45,663 nucleotides of DNA from Methanobrevibacter arboriphilus JCM 13429 = DSM 1125 (GTDB lineage: Archaea > Methanobacteriota > Methanobacteria > Methanobacteriales > Methanobacteriaceae). Positions within the stretch are counted from its first letter, which is position 1; each line of letters opens with the position of its first letter. Of the stretch, positions 1-8,484 are shown piece after piece. Location of the stretch: contig NZ_JXMW01000031.1 in assembly GCF_002072215.1 (NCBI RefSeq), positions 1 to 45,663 on the forward strand. Direction: 5' to 3'. The translations under genes were made by a program, and so were the position numbers. Below the pieces are notes generated by a model. It saw only the letters and a program-made list of their open reading frames with translations, had not been told where the DNA came from and ran no database searches.

Positions 1-659
1 TCCATGATATTATCCAAAAAAATCCTTTTTTTAAAATTTATAATATTTTTAAAATAAAATTTACATAAACTTTCCATACTTAGATTAGATTCATGATTAT
101 AACATTTAAAATCATACTTAAAATAATTATTAAAATAATTTTTAAATTTATCTTTAAAATAATCTTTAAAATGATTATTATTAAAATAATTAATCAATAT
201 AAATAATACTAAAAAAGGAAAAGAAATTAATATACTATTAAATATTATTGTTAATGGAAATGGATAAATAGCTATTACAGGAAAATCAACCTTATATATA
301 CTAAATAAGGTTTGATGGTTAATTAAAAATGGTTGAATAGGTAAAACAGAGCTAATTGCTGTAATTAATTTAACATCTCCTCCACCCCATAATCTAATTT
401 TCCACAATATATAGCATAAAACAAAAGTAATTATAGACAATACTATAGAGTTTATAATCATAAGACTATTTTTAAAAATAATGGAAAAAATGAAATTGAT
501 TATGATACCTAATAAAAACAAAGTAAATGTCAGTTTGTTTGGAATTTTATAATATTTTAAATCAGAAAATGTAGCTATCATAGCGAATATTAAGACTATT
601 AAAATTGAAGATAATATTAAAATGTTTTCATAGCTAATATTTAAATTATTTAATATCAT
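1..659 (-). CDS. A24-family prepilin/preflagellin peptidase, C-terminus cut by window edge
   Basis: Membrane aspartyl protease of family A24, which cleaves the signal of class III/type IV-like pilins or archaellins and adhesins at the membrane. I translated it by hand; the reading frame is open to base 1, so the C-terminus lies outside the window (about 219 residues seen). The two catalytic aspartate motifs are visible: FSDLKYYKIPNKL near residues 27-39 and the GxGD-type WGGGDVKL near residue 86. Several hydrophobic helices surround them, and a charged Lys/Asn/Phe-rich stretch follows residue 145. The start is the first ATG after an in-frame stop (TGA at 666-668); no strong Shine-Dalgarno is seen. 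Family assignment is firm. Whether it acts on pilins or another substrate cannot be told, because no substrate gene is present. Confidence 0.82.
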   Translation of the reverse strand, partial: MILNNLNISYENILILSSILIVLIFAMIATFSDLKYYKIPNKLTFTLFLLGIIINFIFSIIFKNSLMIINSIVLSIITFVLCYILWKIRLWGGGDVKLITAISSVLPIQPFLINHQTLFSIYKVDFPVIAIYPFPLTIIFNSILISFPFLVLFILINYFNNNHFKDYFKDKFKNYFNNYFKYDFKCYNHESNLSMESLCKFYFKNIINFKKRIFLDNIM

Positions 660-1159
660 ATTCCATCAATCCATATTTATAACAATATTTGCCTTTATAA
701 AAAGTTTTATAAAGAATTGTAATTATTTGATAAATTATTTATTTGATTAATTTTATATTTGATTAATTATCTGATCAATGAATATATTGATAAAACTACT
801 ATTTAAATTATTACTTTTTTTAAAAATAATATTACTTTATACTTCTAAAATTTCTAAATTTATATAAAATTGTTTTAAAAATAAAAAATATAGATAAAAA
901 ACATTATAAAAATAACAACTAAAAAACAAAGAAAAAAAACTCTAAATTAAAAATAAAGAATATTAAAGAATATTGATGAAAAATAGGTAAAATAGGCAAA
1001 AATATTGATAAATTAAATATTAAAATATTAAAGCCTAAAAATAAACTAAAAAATAAAAACAAATTAAAAAAATAAGCCAAAAAATAAATTAAAAAATTAA
1101 ACTAAAAAATATAATTAAATAAAAAATTAAATAAAAAAATTCTGAAAATAAAAGTTTAA
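660..1159. other. AT-rich intergenic spacer with no gene seen
   Basis: About 500 bases, almost entirely A and T, between two minus-strand genes. I see poly-A-rich stretches and short TTGATTAATTT-like repeats near 725-790. No convincing open frame or RNA gene is present. It must hold the terminator of pyrG and the promoter of the peptidase gene, but neither can be pinned down by eye. Confidence 0.6.
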
Positions 1160-2773
1160 TTATTTATTTTTAGAATAATTAGATGCAGCTTCCATAAATG
1201 ATACAAATAACGGATGAGCATTATTAGGTCGTGATTTAAACTCAGGATGAAACTGACAACCTAAAAACCAAGGATGATCTGGAAGTTCTACAATTTCTAC
1301 AAGGAAATCATCCGGAGAAGTACCAGAAATAACAAGACCTGCTTCTTGAAGTTCATCTCTAAACTCATTATTAAACTCATACCTATGTCTATGACGTTCT
1401 TTTATGATGTCTTCATTATATGAAAGATACGCCTTAGTATCTTTAATAAGTTTACAATCATAAGAACCTAAACGCATAGTTCCTCCCATTTGCTTAATCT
1501 CTTTTTGTTTTTCCATAAGATCTATAACAGGATACTGGATGTCTTTATCAAATTCAGTACTATTTGCATTTTTCATTTTATTTCTTCTAGCAAATTGTAT
1601 TACCATAGAGTGCATTCCAAGACAAATTCCAAAAATAGGAACATCATTAACTATTGAGTATTCAACAGCATCAAGCTTACCTTCTACACCTCTTTCACCA
1701 AAACCTCCAGGAATAAGAATTCCATCAAGTTCCTTCAATTCTTCTTGATCAAGATCATCAACATCAGAGCTAATATATTTAAGATTTAGCTTAACACCAA
1801 TTTGAGCTGCTGCATGTAATAAAGACTCTCTAATACTAATATAAGAATCTTCAAGCTCTATATATTTTCCAATTATAGCAATAGTAACAATAGGGTCTTT
1901 TTTCTGGAGAGATTTAACAGTAGCTTTCCATTCATCTAAATCTGCAGATTTAGTATCTACATCCAATTGTATCCTATTAGCTATAAAATTACCAACATTT
2001 TCTTTATCAAGAGTTAATGGAACTTCATAAATAGATGAGGCATCAGGAGCATTAACAACAGCATTAGGATCTACATCACAAAAATGAGCAATTTTTCGTT
2101 TCAGATCTTCATCAATAGGATCTTGACTTCTACAAACAATCATATCAGGATTTATGCCTGTACTACGAAGTTCTTTTGTACTATGTTGTGTTGGTTTTGT
2201 TTTAAATTCACCTGCAGCATTAAGGTAAGGAATAAATGTCACATGTACAAACATGACATTGTCATGACCTTCTTCATTCCTAAGTTGTCTTAAAGCTTCT
2301 AAAAATGGCTGACTTTCAATATCTCCAACAGTTCCACCAAGTTCAATCAAAATAATATCATAATCATTAATCCCTGCGGTTTTTCTTATCATTGATTTAA
2401 TTTCATCAGTAATATGAGGAATTATCTGAACACAAGCTCCTAAAAATTCTCCTTCTCTTTCTTTTTCAATAACTGACTGATAAACTTTACCAGTAGTGAT
2501 ATTAGAAACTCCTGGAAGCTCAACGTCTAAAAAACGTTCATAATGACCTAAATCAAGATCACATTCCATCCCATCATAAGTCACAAAGACTTCACCATGT
2601 TGATAAGGGTTTAATGTACCAGAATCCCAGTTTAAATAAGGATCAATTTTAATAGCTCCTACTTTCAAACCATAGGATCGTAAAATTCTTCCAATAGATG
2701 CAGAAGTAATTCCTTTTCCAATTGAACTAACAACCCCACCAGTAATTATAATATATTTTGTCAGAACATCCAC
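1160..2773 (-). CDS. pyrG: CTP synthase
   Basis: Makes CTP from UTP, ATP and glutamine in the cytosol. It has the usual two-part layout. The N-terminal amidoligase domain starts [17 protein letters not shown] (P-loop-like) and continues with the [13 protein letters not shown] segment. The C-terminal class I glutaminase carries the nucleophile motif FGICLGMH and the catalytic HPEF near the end. At 537 residues it is full length. The longest frame starts with GTG immediately after GGAG; no in-frame ATG lies near the conserved start. Most homologues begin at MTKY, which here would fall on a CTG codon placed 8-9 bases after GGAG, so the exact start is uncertain. It is followed downstream by a long spacer. 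From memory, the order gatC-ACT-hom-mutase-pyrG also occurs in Methanothermobacter. Confidence 0.97.
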   Translation of the reverse strand: MDVLTKYIIITGGVVSSIGKGITSASIGRILRSYGLKVGAIKIDPYLNWDSGTLNPYQHGEVFVTYDGMECDLDLGHYERFLDVELPGVSNITTGKVYQSVIEKEREGEFLGACVQIIPHITDEIKSMIRKTAGINDYDIILIELGGTVGDIESQPFLEALRQLRNEEGHDNVMFVHVTFIPYLNAAGEFKTKPTQHSTKELRSTGINPDMIVCRSQDPIDEDLKRKIAHFCDVDPNAVVNAPDASSIYEVPLTLDKENVGNFIANRIQLDVDTKSADLDEWKATVKSLQKKDPIVTIAIIGKYIELEDSYISIRESLLHAAAQIGVKLNLKYISSDVDDLDQEELKELDGILIPGGFGERGVEGKLDAVEYSIVNDVPIFGICLGMHSMVIQFARRNKMKNANSTEFDKDIQYPVIDLMEKQKEIKQMGGTMRLGSYDCKLIKDTKAYLSYNEDIIKERHRHRYEFNNEFRDELQEAGLVISGTSPDDFLVEIVELPDHPWFLGCQFHPEFKSRPNNAHPLFVSFMEAASNYSKNK

Positions 2774-3004
2774 TCCATTATTTATTTAAAACACTTTTAA
2801 GATTAAAGAATTAAAATAATTTTTAATATGTTAATAATTTTTAATTATATTAATTCAAATATAAATTAAGCTTATTAATATATAATATTAATATATAAAA
2901 TTAATATAAAAATTAATATGATTATAATTAATTTTATTCTAATTTTATCTAATATTACTTTATCATAATTAATATATAAATTAATATTAAGTAATATTAG
3001 ATTT

Positions 3005-4219
3005 TTAAATTATCATCCTACTAACTAAATTATAAGCTTTATCAATTCCCAAAGACCCATCAATCACAGATTTTTCAGTATAAACTTTCACAGTATCTGA
3101 AGAATCCTCTTCAAAACTAGAATAAATAGCTAAAGGAACAGGGTCTCTAGTATGAGTTCTAATATCAATAGGAGTAGCATGATCAGGGAGAATAGCTATT
3201 TTATAATTTTCATAATCAGTAATATTATTCATTATTTGACCTAAAACATGTTTATCTATTCTTTCAATAGCTTTAATTTTTTCTTCAATGCTTCCAGCAT
3301 GTCCTGCTTCATCAGGTGCTTCAACATGAACAAATAAAAAATCATTATTCTCTAAAGCATCAGAAGCATATTTACCTTTAGCCTTATAATCAGTGTCAAA
3401 ATAGCCAGTAGCTCCAGGAACATCAATATTATTTAACCCTGCAAAAACTCCAATACCTTTTAATAAATCCACACCAGTAATGACAGAACCATTTAATCCA
3501 AAAATATCTTGAAATTTCGGCATTGAAGGTTTTAATCCTTGACCCCATAACCAAACCATATTCGCAGGCTTTTTATTATTAGCAATTCTTTCTTGATTAA
3601 TAGGATGATTTTCTAAAACTTCTTTTGAATATAACATTATATTCTTTATATCTAAAAATTCATCAGAACTCCAATTTGTAAAATCATCAATATTTTGACC
3701 AACAATATCATGAGGAGGAGTAGTTTTTAAATCAGAAAGTTTTGAACCATTTTTAACAAATAAATGCCTATAACTTATTCCAGAATAGAATTTTCCATCT
3801 CCAAATTTATCAATGACTGAATTTTTTAAAAATTCCTTGTTTAAATCATTTATAAGGATAGCAGCTTCTTTAGAAGTTATATGACCTGCATTAAAATCAT
3901 CAATTTTTCCATTTTTTTCAGTTATTAAATTACAACGAAAAATAACTTCTTCTTCACTAGTTTCAATACCCATGCTGCCTGCTTCAAGAGGACCTCTACC
4001 AGTATAATATTTTTGAGGATTATAACCAAAAATACTCATATTAGCTACATCAGAACCAGGTTCAAAATTATTTGGAACTGTATTTAATTGACCCGCCTTT
4101 CCTTTTCTAGTTAATTCATCAATATTGGGTTTATTAGCTACTTCTAGAGGAGTTTTATTCTTTAATTCAGATATAGGATAATCAGACATCCCATCCCCTA
4201 TTAAAATTATATATTTCAT
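3005..4219 (-). CDS. archaeal cofactor-independent phosphoglycerate mutase family protein (possible homoserine kinase)
   Basis: Member of the ApgM/COG3635 branch of the alkaline-phosphatase superfamily, 404 residues. The metal-binding motifs are visible: LIGDGMSD at the N-terminus, the PGSDVANMSIFGY segment carrying the Ser-type nucleophile, HVEAPDEAGH near residue 300 and LPDHATP near residue 345. Start ATG has AGGA at a good distance. The neighbour on the 5' side is homoserine dehydrogenase. A subfamily of these mutases is annotated as a proposed homoserine kinase on the basis of such clustering, and no GHMP homoserine kinase is seen in this window. The family call is firm. The choice between glycolytic mutase and homoserine kinase is not decided by the sequence. 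Confidence 0.9.
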   Translation of the reverse strand: MKYIILIGDGMSDYPISELKNKTPLEVANKPNIDELTRKGKAGQLNTVPNNFEPGSDVANMSIFGYNPQKYYTGRGPLEAGSMGIETSEEEVIFRCNLITEKNGKIDDFNAGHITSKEAAILINDLNKEFLKNSVIDKFGDGKFYSGISYRHLFVKNGSKLSDLKTTPPHDIVGQNIDDFTNWSSDEFLDIKNIMLYSKEVLENHPINQERIANNKKPANMVWLWGQGLKPSMPKFQDIFGLNGSVITGVDLLKGIGVFAGLNNIDVPGATGYFDTDYKAKGKYASDALENNDFLFVHVEAPDEAGHAGSIEEKIKAIERIDKHVLGQIMNNITDYENYKIAILPDHATPIDIRTHTRDPVPLAIYSSFEEDSSDTVKVYTEKSVIDGSLGIDKAYNLVSRMII

Positions 4220-4348
4220 ATTAATTCCTGTGAATAATAAATAATTATTAAATTTTTTTGTATAATTTTTTAGTTATATAAATTATATTTGTATAACATA
4301 TAGTTATATAACTTATATTTTTTAGATTTTAGTTATATAATTTTTTAA

Positions 4349-5368
4349 CTAATATTTCTTTTTAATTATATTAATAATATCTGTAAGCATAGCAGAAGCT
4401 GTTTCAATAGATCCTGCACCTTTTCCAACAACAGTAACTTCATCTGCAAGGTCAGTTCTTATTGTAGCCATATTTAAAGTACCCTCAATAGCATAAGGAC
4501 TATTATTTTTAACAAGTCTAGGAGATACACTAAGGCCCTCTTTAGATACTTCAGCTATTAGTTTAATAAGATAGCCTTCTTTTTTAGCTAATTCAATAGC
4601 TTCAGAAGTAATCTTTGAAATACCTTCTACTTTAACATCAGAATAAGTAGCTGGAACTTTAAAAATAGAATTAGCTAAAATCACAGTTTTACATGCTGCA
4701 TCAATACCTTCAACATCTTGGGTCGGATCAGTTTCAGCTATTCCTAATTGTTGAGACTCTTCAAGAGTATTTTTATAGGATGATCCTTCAGTAGTCATTC
4801 TTGAAAGAATATAATTAGTTGTTCCATTTAAAATTCCAACAATCGAAGAAATATTTGAACTAGGTAAAGTTTCTTCAGCAAAATTTATAATAGGCATAGC
4901 TCCACCAACAGAAGCTTCATACTTAAATTCAGCATTATTTTTATCTGCAATAGCTATCATTTCAGAAAAGAACAAAGCTAAATGGCCTTTATTTGATGTT
5001 ACAACGTCTTTCCCTGATTCAAAAGCTTTAATAGTTAGTGATTTTGCAGGTTCACCATCATCAATATTAGTGGGAGTAGCTTCAACTAATAAATCATAAT
5101 CAACCTGATTTAAAACATCCAAACCATTAATATCACAACCAAAATCAGGATATTTAGATAGTGTTCCTTCTTTTTCCTTTGTTTCAATTAAAATTTTTTC
5201 ATCTAATCCATCACCTGAAATAGCTGAAGAAGATGAATCAGCAACAGCTACTAACTTAAGGTTAACATCAAATTTATCCTTAATATTATCTTTTTTAATG
5301 GATATTGCTTCAGCCACTCCTTTACCAACAGCACCAAATCCCATTAAAATTATTTTTAAATCTTTCAT
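4349..5368 (-). CDS. hom: homoserine dehydrogenase
   Basis: Reduces aspartate semialdehyde to homoserine with NAD(P)H, the branch point to threonine and methionine. The N-terminal Rossmann motif reads [12 protein letters not shown]. The catalytic half contains TSNKGHLAL and the substrate-binding stretch around [11 protein letters not shown] and [15 protein letters not shown]. There is no C-terminal ACT domain; at 339 residues it is the short archaeal type. The ACT domain that could provide feedback sensing is a separate gene just upstream (5594-6079). The start ATG follows AGAGGAAG at 4-5 bases. Product can feed both the mutase/kinase-like neighbour and metX at 14998-16467. Confidence 0.95.
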   Translation of the reverse strand: MKDLKIILMGFGAVGKGVAEAISIKKDNIKDKFDVNLKLVAVADSSSSAISGDGLDEKILIETKEKEGTLSKYPDFGCDINGLDVLNQVDYDLLVEATPTNIDDGEPAKSLTIKAFESGKDVVTSNKGHLALFFSEMIAIADKNNAEFKYEASVGGAMPIINFAEETLPSSNISSIVGILNGTTNYILSRMTTEGSSYKNTLEESQQLGIAETDPTQDVEGIDAACKTVILANSIFKVPATYSDVKVEGISKITSEAIELAKKEGYLIKLIAEVSKEGLSVSPRLVKNNSPYAIEGTLNMATIRTDLADEVTVVGKGAGSIETASAMLTDIINIIKKKY

Positions 5369-5491
5369 TTTTCTTCCTCTAAAAATTTAAAAAGCATTTT
5401 TAAAAAAATATTAATTTTTAATATATATGATTTCATAAAATATATGATTATTGAGTATATTATAATCTATAAGATATAGCCAATAAAAAAT

Positions 5492-5532
5492 AATTCATAA
5501 AATATAATTCATAAAATATAATTCATAAATAT
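5492..5532. repeat. 14-bp tandem repeat in hom upstream spacer
   Basis: Three consecutive copies of AATTCATAAAATAT (the last lacks one A) sit between the ACT-domain gene and hom. They are followed at about 5535-5590 by further ATGATATA-type imperfect palindromes. The role is unknown; it is one of several minisatellites in the spacers of this window. Confidence 0.7.
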
Positions 5533-5593
5533 AAGATCATAATTTATGATATAAAATATGATTTATGATATAGAATTATAATCTATGGTATAT

Positions 5594-6079
5594 TTATACT
5601 TCATTTACAACTAAAAGTCCTTTATTATCAGCAATATCTTGAATTTTATTGAGAACAATAGATTTTTTACCAGCATCAGATTCAACAATAATCATAGCAG
5701 AAGATTCTAATTCTTCTTCAAGTTTAACATCAAGACCAACGACTGATACTCCTTCAAGAGCATTAATCTTATCCATCGTATCTTTAATATCAGTATCAAT
5801 AACATGACCAATTAAGATAGTACTGAGTTTTTCTTTTACAACTACTCCATCTAATTCAAGAATAGTTATATTCATTTCTTTTAATTTCTCTATAACTTGT
5901 TTAAGATTTCCTCTTTCACCTTCAATTGTTATTTGAACAGGAATCATTCCTCTTTCATTTTTAAAATCCCTTTGGTGAATAACAGTTACTAAATTTGTGC
6001 CAAGAGTACTAATTGGCTCAAGTACTGATAAAAGCTGCCCTGGAACATCTTGAAGTTCTAGAACTAAGTTCATTTTCAT
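5594..6079 (-). CDS. ACT-domain regulatory protein
   Basis: A 161-residue amino-acid-binding ACT protein. It opens with the typical ACT strand-loop (NLVLELQDVPGQLLSVLEPIS), whose DxPGxL ligand-binding loop is clear. The second half (about residues 80-160) looks like a second degenerate ACT-like fold. The frame is open for 35 codons further upstream, but that extension is Tyr/Asn/Ile-rich translated spacer. The ATG used here follows AAGGGTGAT at proper distance and begins at the family N-terminus. It lies directly upstream of hom, so sensing of threonine, methionine or another aspartate-family amino acid is a reasonable inference. The ligand is not known. Confidence 0.9.
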   Translation of the reverse strand: MKMNLVLELQDVPGQLLSVLEPISTLGTNLVTVIHQRDFKNERGMIPVQITIEGERGNLKQVIEKLKEMNITILELDGVVVKEKLSTILIGHVIDTDIKDTMDKINALEGVSVVGLDVKLEEELESSAMIIVESDAGKKSIVLNKIQDIADNKGLLVVNEV

Positions 6080-6547
6080 TTTATCACCCTTAAAAATAAT
6101 GTTTCTATAATTTATACAATTAACATTTAATAAATAAATATAATTTAAATAAATATAATTTATATAAATAAATTTATAAAACAATAAATATCTAAATTTA
6201 TAAAGTATTATACTCTATTCATAAATTCTATTTATATAGTATATTTATATACTCTATTAATAAATATGATATAGATATTTAAAAAATTTAATTAAAAATA
6301 TTGATAATTTAAAAATATAAAATAACAATTTAATAAAAATAGATTATTGATAAAGATTTTATTCAAATGATTGAAATATATTGGACTATATAAAATCTTA
6401 AGTTTTAACCAATTAAACCTATCAAAATAATTAATATTTAATTATATTTTACTATTATATCCTATTAATAATATTAGTAGTCTCTTAATTAATATTAGTC
6501 TATAATTAAGCCTATAATTAATATTAGCATAGTAATTAATGTTATAT
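6080..6547. other. spacer between ACT gene and gatC-like gene
   Basis: About 470 bases of AT-rich sequence. Imperfect TAATTAATATTAG-type repeats occur near 6460-6540. No open frame with a Shine-Dalgarno and no RNA-like structure was recognised. It should contain the ACT-hom promoter. Confidence 0.5.
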
Positions 6548-6763
6548 CTAATTAATCCATTCAGCTTTTTTAACTAGTAAATGACCATCTTTATCGGTTT
6601 TAGCATTTTTCATGATTTTTTCTGGATTTTTTTCATTAGCTACATCTTTGCGTGTGAGATTCACATTATCAACTATGTAATGAGTTTCTTCAAGGTCCGG
6701 AATATTTTCAAGCGTCTTAGAAAAATCTTTAAGAATTTTTTCTGCATCTTTTTCAATTTTCAT
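6548..6763 (-). CDS. gatC: GatC-like Asp/Glu-tRNA amidotransferase subunit C
   Basis: A 71-residue protein with the GatC-like layout: an N-terminal helix (EKDAEKILKDFSKTLENIP), a central NLTRKDVANE turn and a C-terminal extended segment (KDGHLLVKKAEWIN). GatC stabilises the GatA-GatB complex that converts Asp-tRNA(Asn) or Glu-tRNA(Gln) to the amidated form. No gatA or gatB is in the window. It lacks a Shine-Dalgarno but has a TATA box about 25 bases upstream, so it is probably leaderless. From memory, Methanothermobacter has a gatC-annotated gene at the same place next to the ACT and hom genes. The match is to a short, weakly conserved family, hence moderate confidence. Confidence 0.68.
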   Translation of the reverse strand: MKIEKDAEKILKDFSKTLENIPDLEETHYIVDNVNLTRKDVANEKNPEKIMKNAKTDKDGHLLVKKAEWIN

Positions 6764-6787
6764 TATATAATATTTATTAATAAATTA

Positions 6788-6795
6788 TATATAAA
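6788..6795 (-). promoter_or_regulatory. TATA box of leaderless gatC-like gene
   Basis: On the minus strand TTTATATA lies 24 bases upstream of the gatC ATG and is preceded by an A-rich BRE-like AAAAC. This spacing places transcription start at or next to the ATG, which agrees with the absence of a Shine-Dalgarno. In such AT-rich DNA a chance match is possible. Confidence 0.45.
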
Positions 6796-7045
6796 AGTTT
6801 TGTATTTTTCATGATTATATGGACTAAAATATAAATAGAAATTCACATTAAATTCACATTGATTTATCTACAAGCAAATAATCAATTGTTTTTAATATAA
6901 TATCTTCAAAATTCTGGCTTAGATTTATAATAACTTATAAAAGTATAATAATCATTATAAGGAGGGTTAAACCATAAGATGTGAAAAAATCTAAAATTTA
7001 TAGTCCTAAAAATTATATAAGGTCACAATCCTTGTTTAGAATAAT

Positions 7046-7639
7046 TTATGCAATTTTAATCTTTATTAACCTTAGAATCGTGGAACTTATTGCTATAATT
7101 GTTAAAATAAGGATAGTGTAAGATATAATTCCTATTAATTGATAAGAAAATAAATAAATTATACAAACTAATCCCGGTAACAACATTGTAAGGATACCAA
7201 AACTCCTTCCAAGCCAATCAAAATATAAAAAATTATCTTTTTTAGTTTCAGAATGTATAGTAGAATTGATCTTTTTGTAATTTTTTAAAAATTTAGAAGT
7301 AATTACAAACTCAAGGAATTTAAAAATAACAATGAATAAAAACCAAATTGGAACAACATTCAAATAACATAAAATAGTTGTAGATAAAAATGAATAGAAA
7401 ATATCTGCAAAAATATCTAAATTAGCACCAAAAGCACTTACGAAATTCAGTTTCCGAGCTAAGTAACCATCCAAAATATCAGATATTATAATAATAGAAA
7501 ATAATAATAAAGATATTATTGACCCAGTTCCTAAAATTAAATCATATAAAGAAAAAATAAAAGGGATAGTTATTATAATTCTTATTGATGATAAAATATT
7601 AGGAATATTTTTAGTTAATTGAAAAATCATAGCGATCAT
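7046..7639 (-). CDS. CDP-alcohol phosphatidyltransferase family membrane protein
   Basis: Integral membrane enzyme that joins a CDP-activated lipid or alcohol to a polar alcohol in ether-lipid head-group synthesis. The full family signature D-x2-DG-x2-AR-x8-G-x3-D-x3-D is present: DILDGYLARKLNFVSAFGAN followed by LDIFAD. About six hydrophobic helices are visible and the length (197 residues) is normal. The start begins 13 bases after the stop of the sdhB-like gene, with an alternative Met at position 4, so it is probably co-transcribed with sdhCAB. Substrate (glycerol phosphate, inositol phosphate or serine) cannot be decided. Why a lipid head-group enzyme ends a fumarate-reductase operon is unclear. 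Confidence 0.9.
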   Translation of the reverse strand: MIAMIFQLTKNIPNILSSIRIIITIPFIFSLYDLILGTGSIISLLLFSIIIISDILDGYLARKLNFVSAFGANLDIFADIFYSFLSTTILCYLNVVPIWFLFIVIFKFLEFVITSKFLKNYKKINSTIHSETKKDNFLYFDWLGRSFGILTMLLPGLVCIIYLFSYQLIGIISYTILILTIIAISSTILRLIKIKIA

Positions 7640-7652
7640 ATTGATATTTTAA

Positions 7653-8363
7653 TCATAGTTTTTTACCCCAAACTATAATACGATTAGAATTAATTAACAT
7701 TTCTTCAATTGGTAAATTAATTGGGCAAACATGATGGCATGAAAGAGATTTACCACATTTATCATAATAATTTTTGTTATAATTATTTATTATTTTATTT
7801 TTATGATCATTATTAGGACTTTGATTAATCAGCTTAAATATATTAACCATTCCTAGTGCACCAAGAAATTCACTCTTTTCACTAAAATTTGGACAAATTT
7901 CCAAACAACACCCACACATTAAGCATTTGGATGATTGATATTCCGAATCAATGATATTTAAATTTATTTTAGCTGTTTTTTCAAGCCATAAATGATTTTC
8001 AACCATTTTTTTAAATATATTTTCTCTATCCACAATTAAATCTTTAACTATAGGAAATTTACTTAGAGGTTCAATAGTAACTATTTTATCCTTATTTGAT
8101 ATATCTTTTAAAAAAGTTGAACATGCTAATGAAGGAACTCCATTAATTACCATTGCACAAGCTCCACATTTCTTTTGAAGACACCCACATTCCCATAAAA
8201 TAGGTGAAGCATGATTTCCTAAGATATTAATTAATCTTTCTTTAGAATTTATTTCTTCAAGTACTGAAGCTATTGATGAATTAATATCTCCTTTAAATAG
8301 AAATGTTTCATAGTATGAGCATTTACCATTGTTTCTTTTTATTTTAATAAATACATTAATCAT
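7653..8363 (-). CDS. sdhB: succinate dehydrogenase/fumarate reductase iron-sulfur subunit, Bacillus type
   Basis: Electron-transfer subunit, 236 residues. The N-terminal ferredoxin-like domain binds 2Fe-2S through WECGCLQKKCGAC and a later Cys (GVPSLAC). The C-terminal domain carries the 4Fe-4S motif CLMCGCCLEICPN and a second set (CGKSLSCHHVCP) for the remaining clusters. This pattern is closest to the Bacillus subtilis SdhB and Wolinella FrdB type. It is not the methanogen thiol:fumarate reductase TfrB: that protein is about twice as long because it carries an HdrB-like CCG domain, which is missing here. Order sdhC-sdhA-sdhB matches Bacillus and Wolinella. An Asn/Lys/Tyr-rich insert lies near residues 184-200. 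Shine-Dalgarno is weak. Confidence 0.93.
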   Translation of the reverse strand: MINVFIKIKRNNGKCSYYETFLFKGDINSSIASVLEEINSKERLINILGNHASPILWECGCLQKKCGACAMVINGVPSLACSTFLKDISNKDKIVTIEPLSKFPIVKDLIVDRENIFKKMVENHLWLEKTAKINLNIIDSEYQSSKCLMCGCCLEICPNFSEKSEFLGALGMVNIFKLINQSPNNDHKNKIINNYNKNYYDKCGKSLSCHHVCPINLPIEEMLINSNRIIVWGKKL

Positions 8364-8484
8364 ATTATCTTAAATACATTATATTATCTTAAATACTATA
8401 TTATCTTAAATAAATTAAACATTATCTTATACATTGATTATTATCTTAAATTAACCTAAATTATCTAATCAAATAAATAAGCTT

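Noticed and set aside
5594-6184. Extended start of the ACT-domain protein 35 codons upstream
   Set aside because: The extra residues are Tyr/Ile/Asn-rich spacer translation; AAGGGTGAT and the domain boundary fix the start at 6079.
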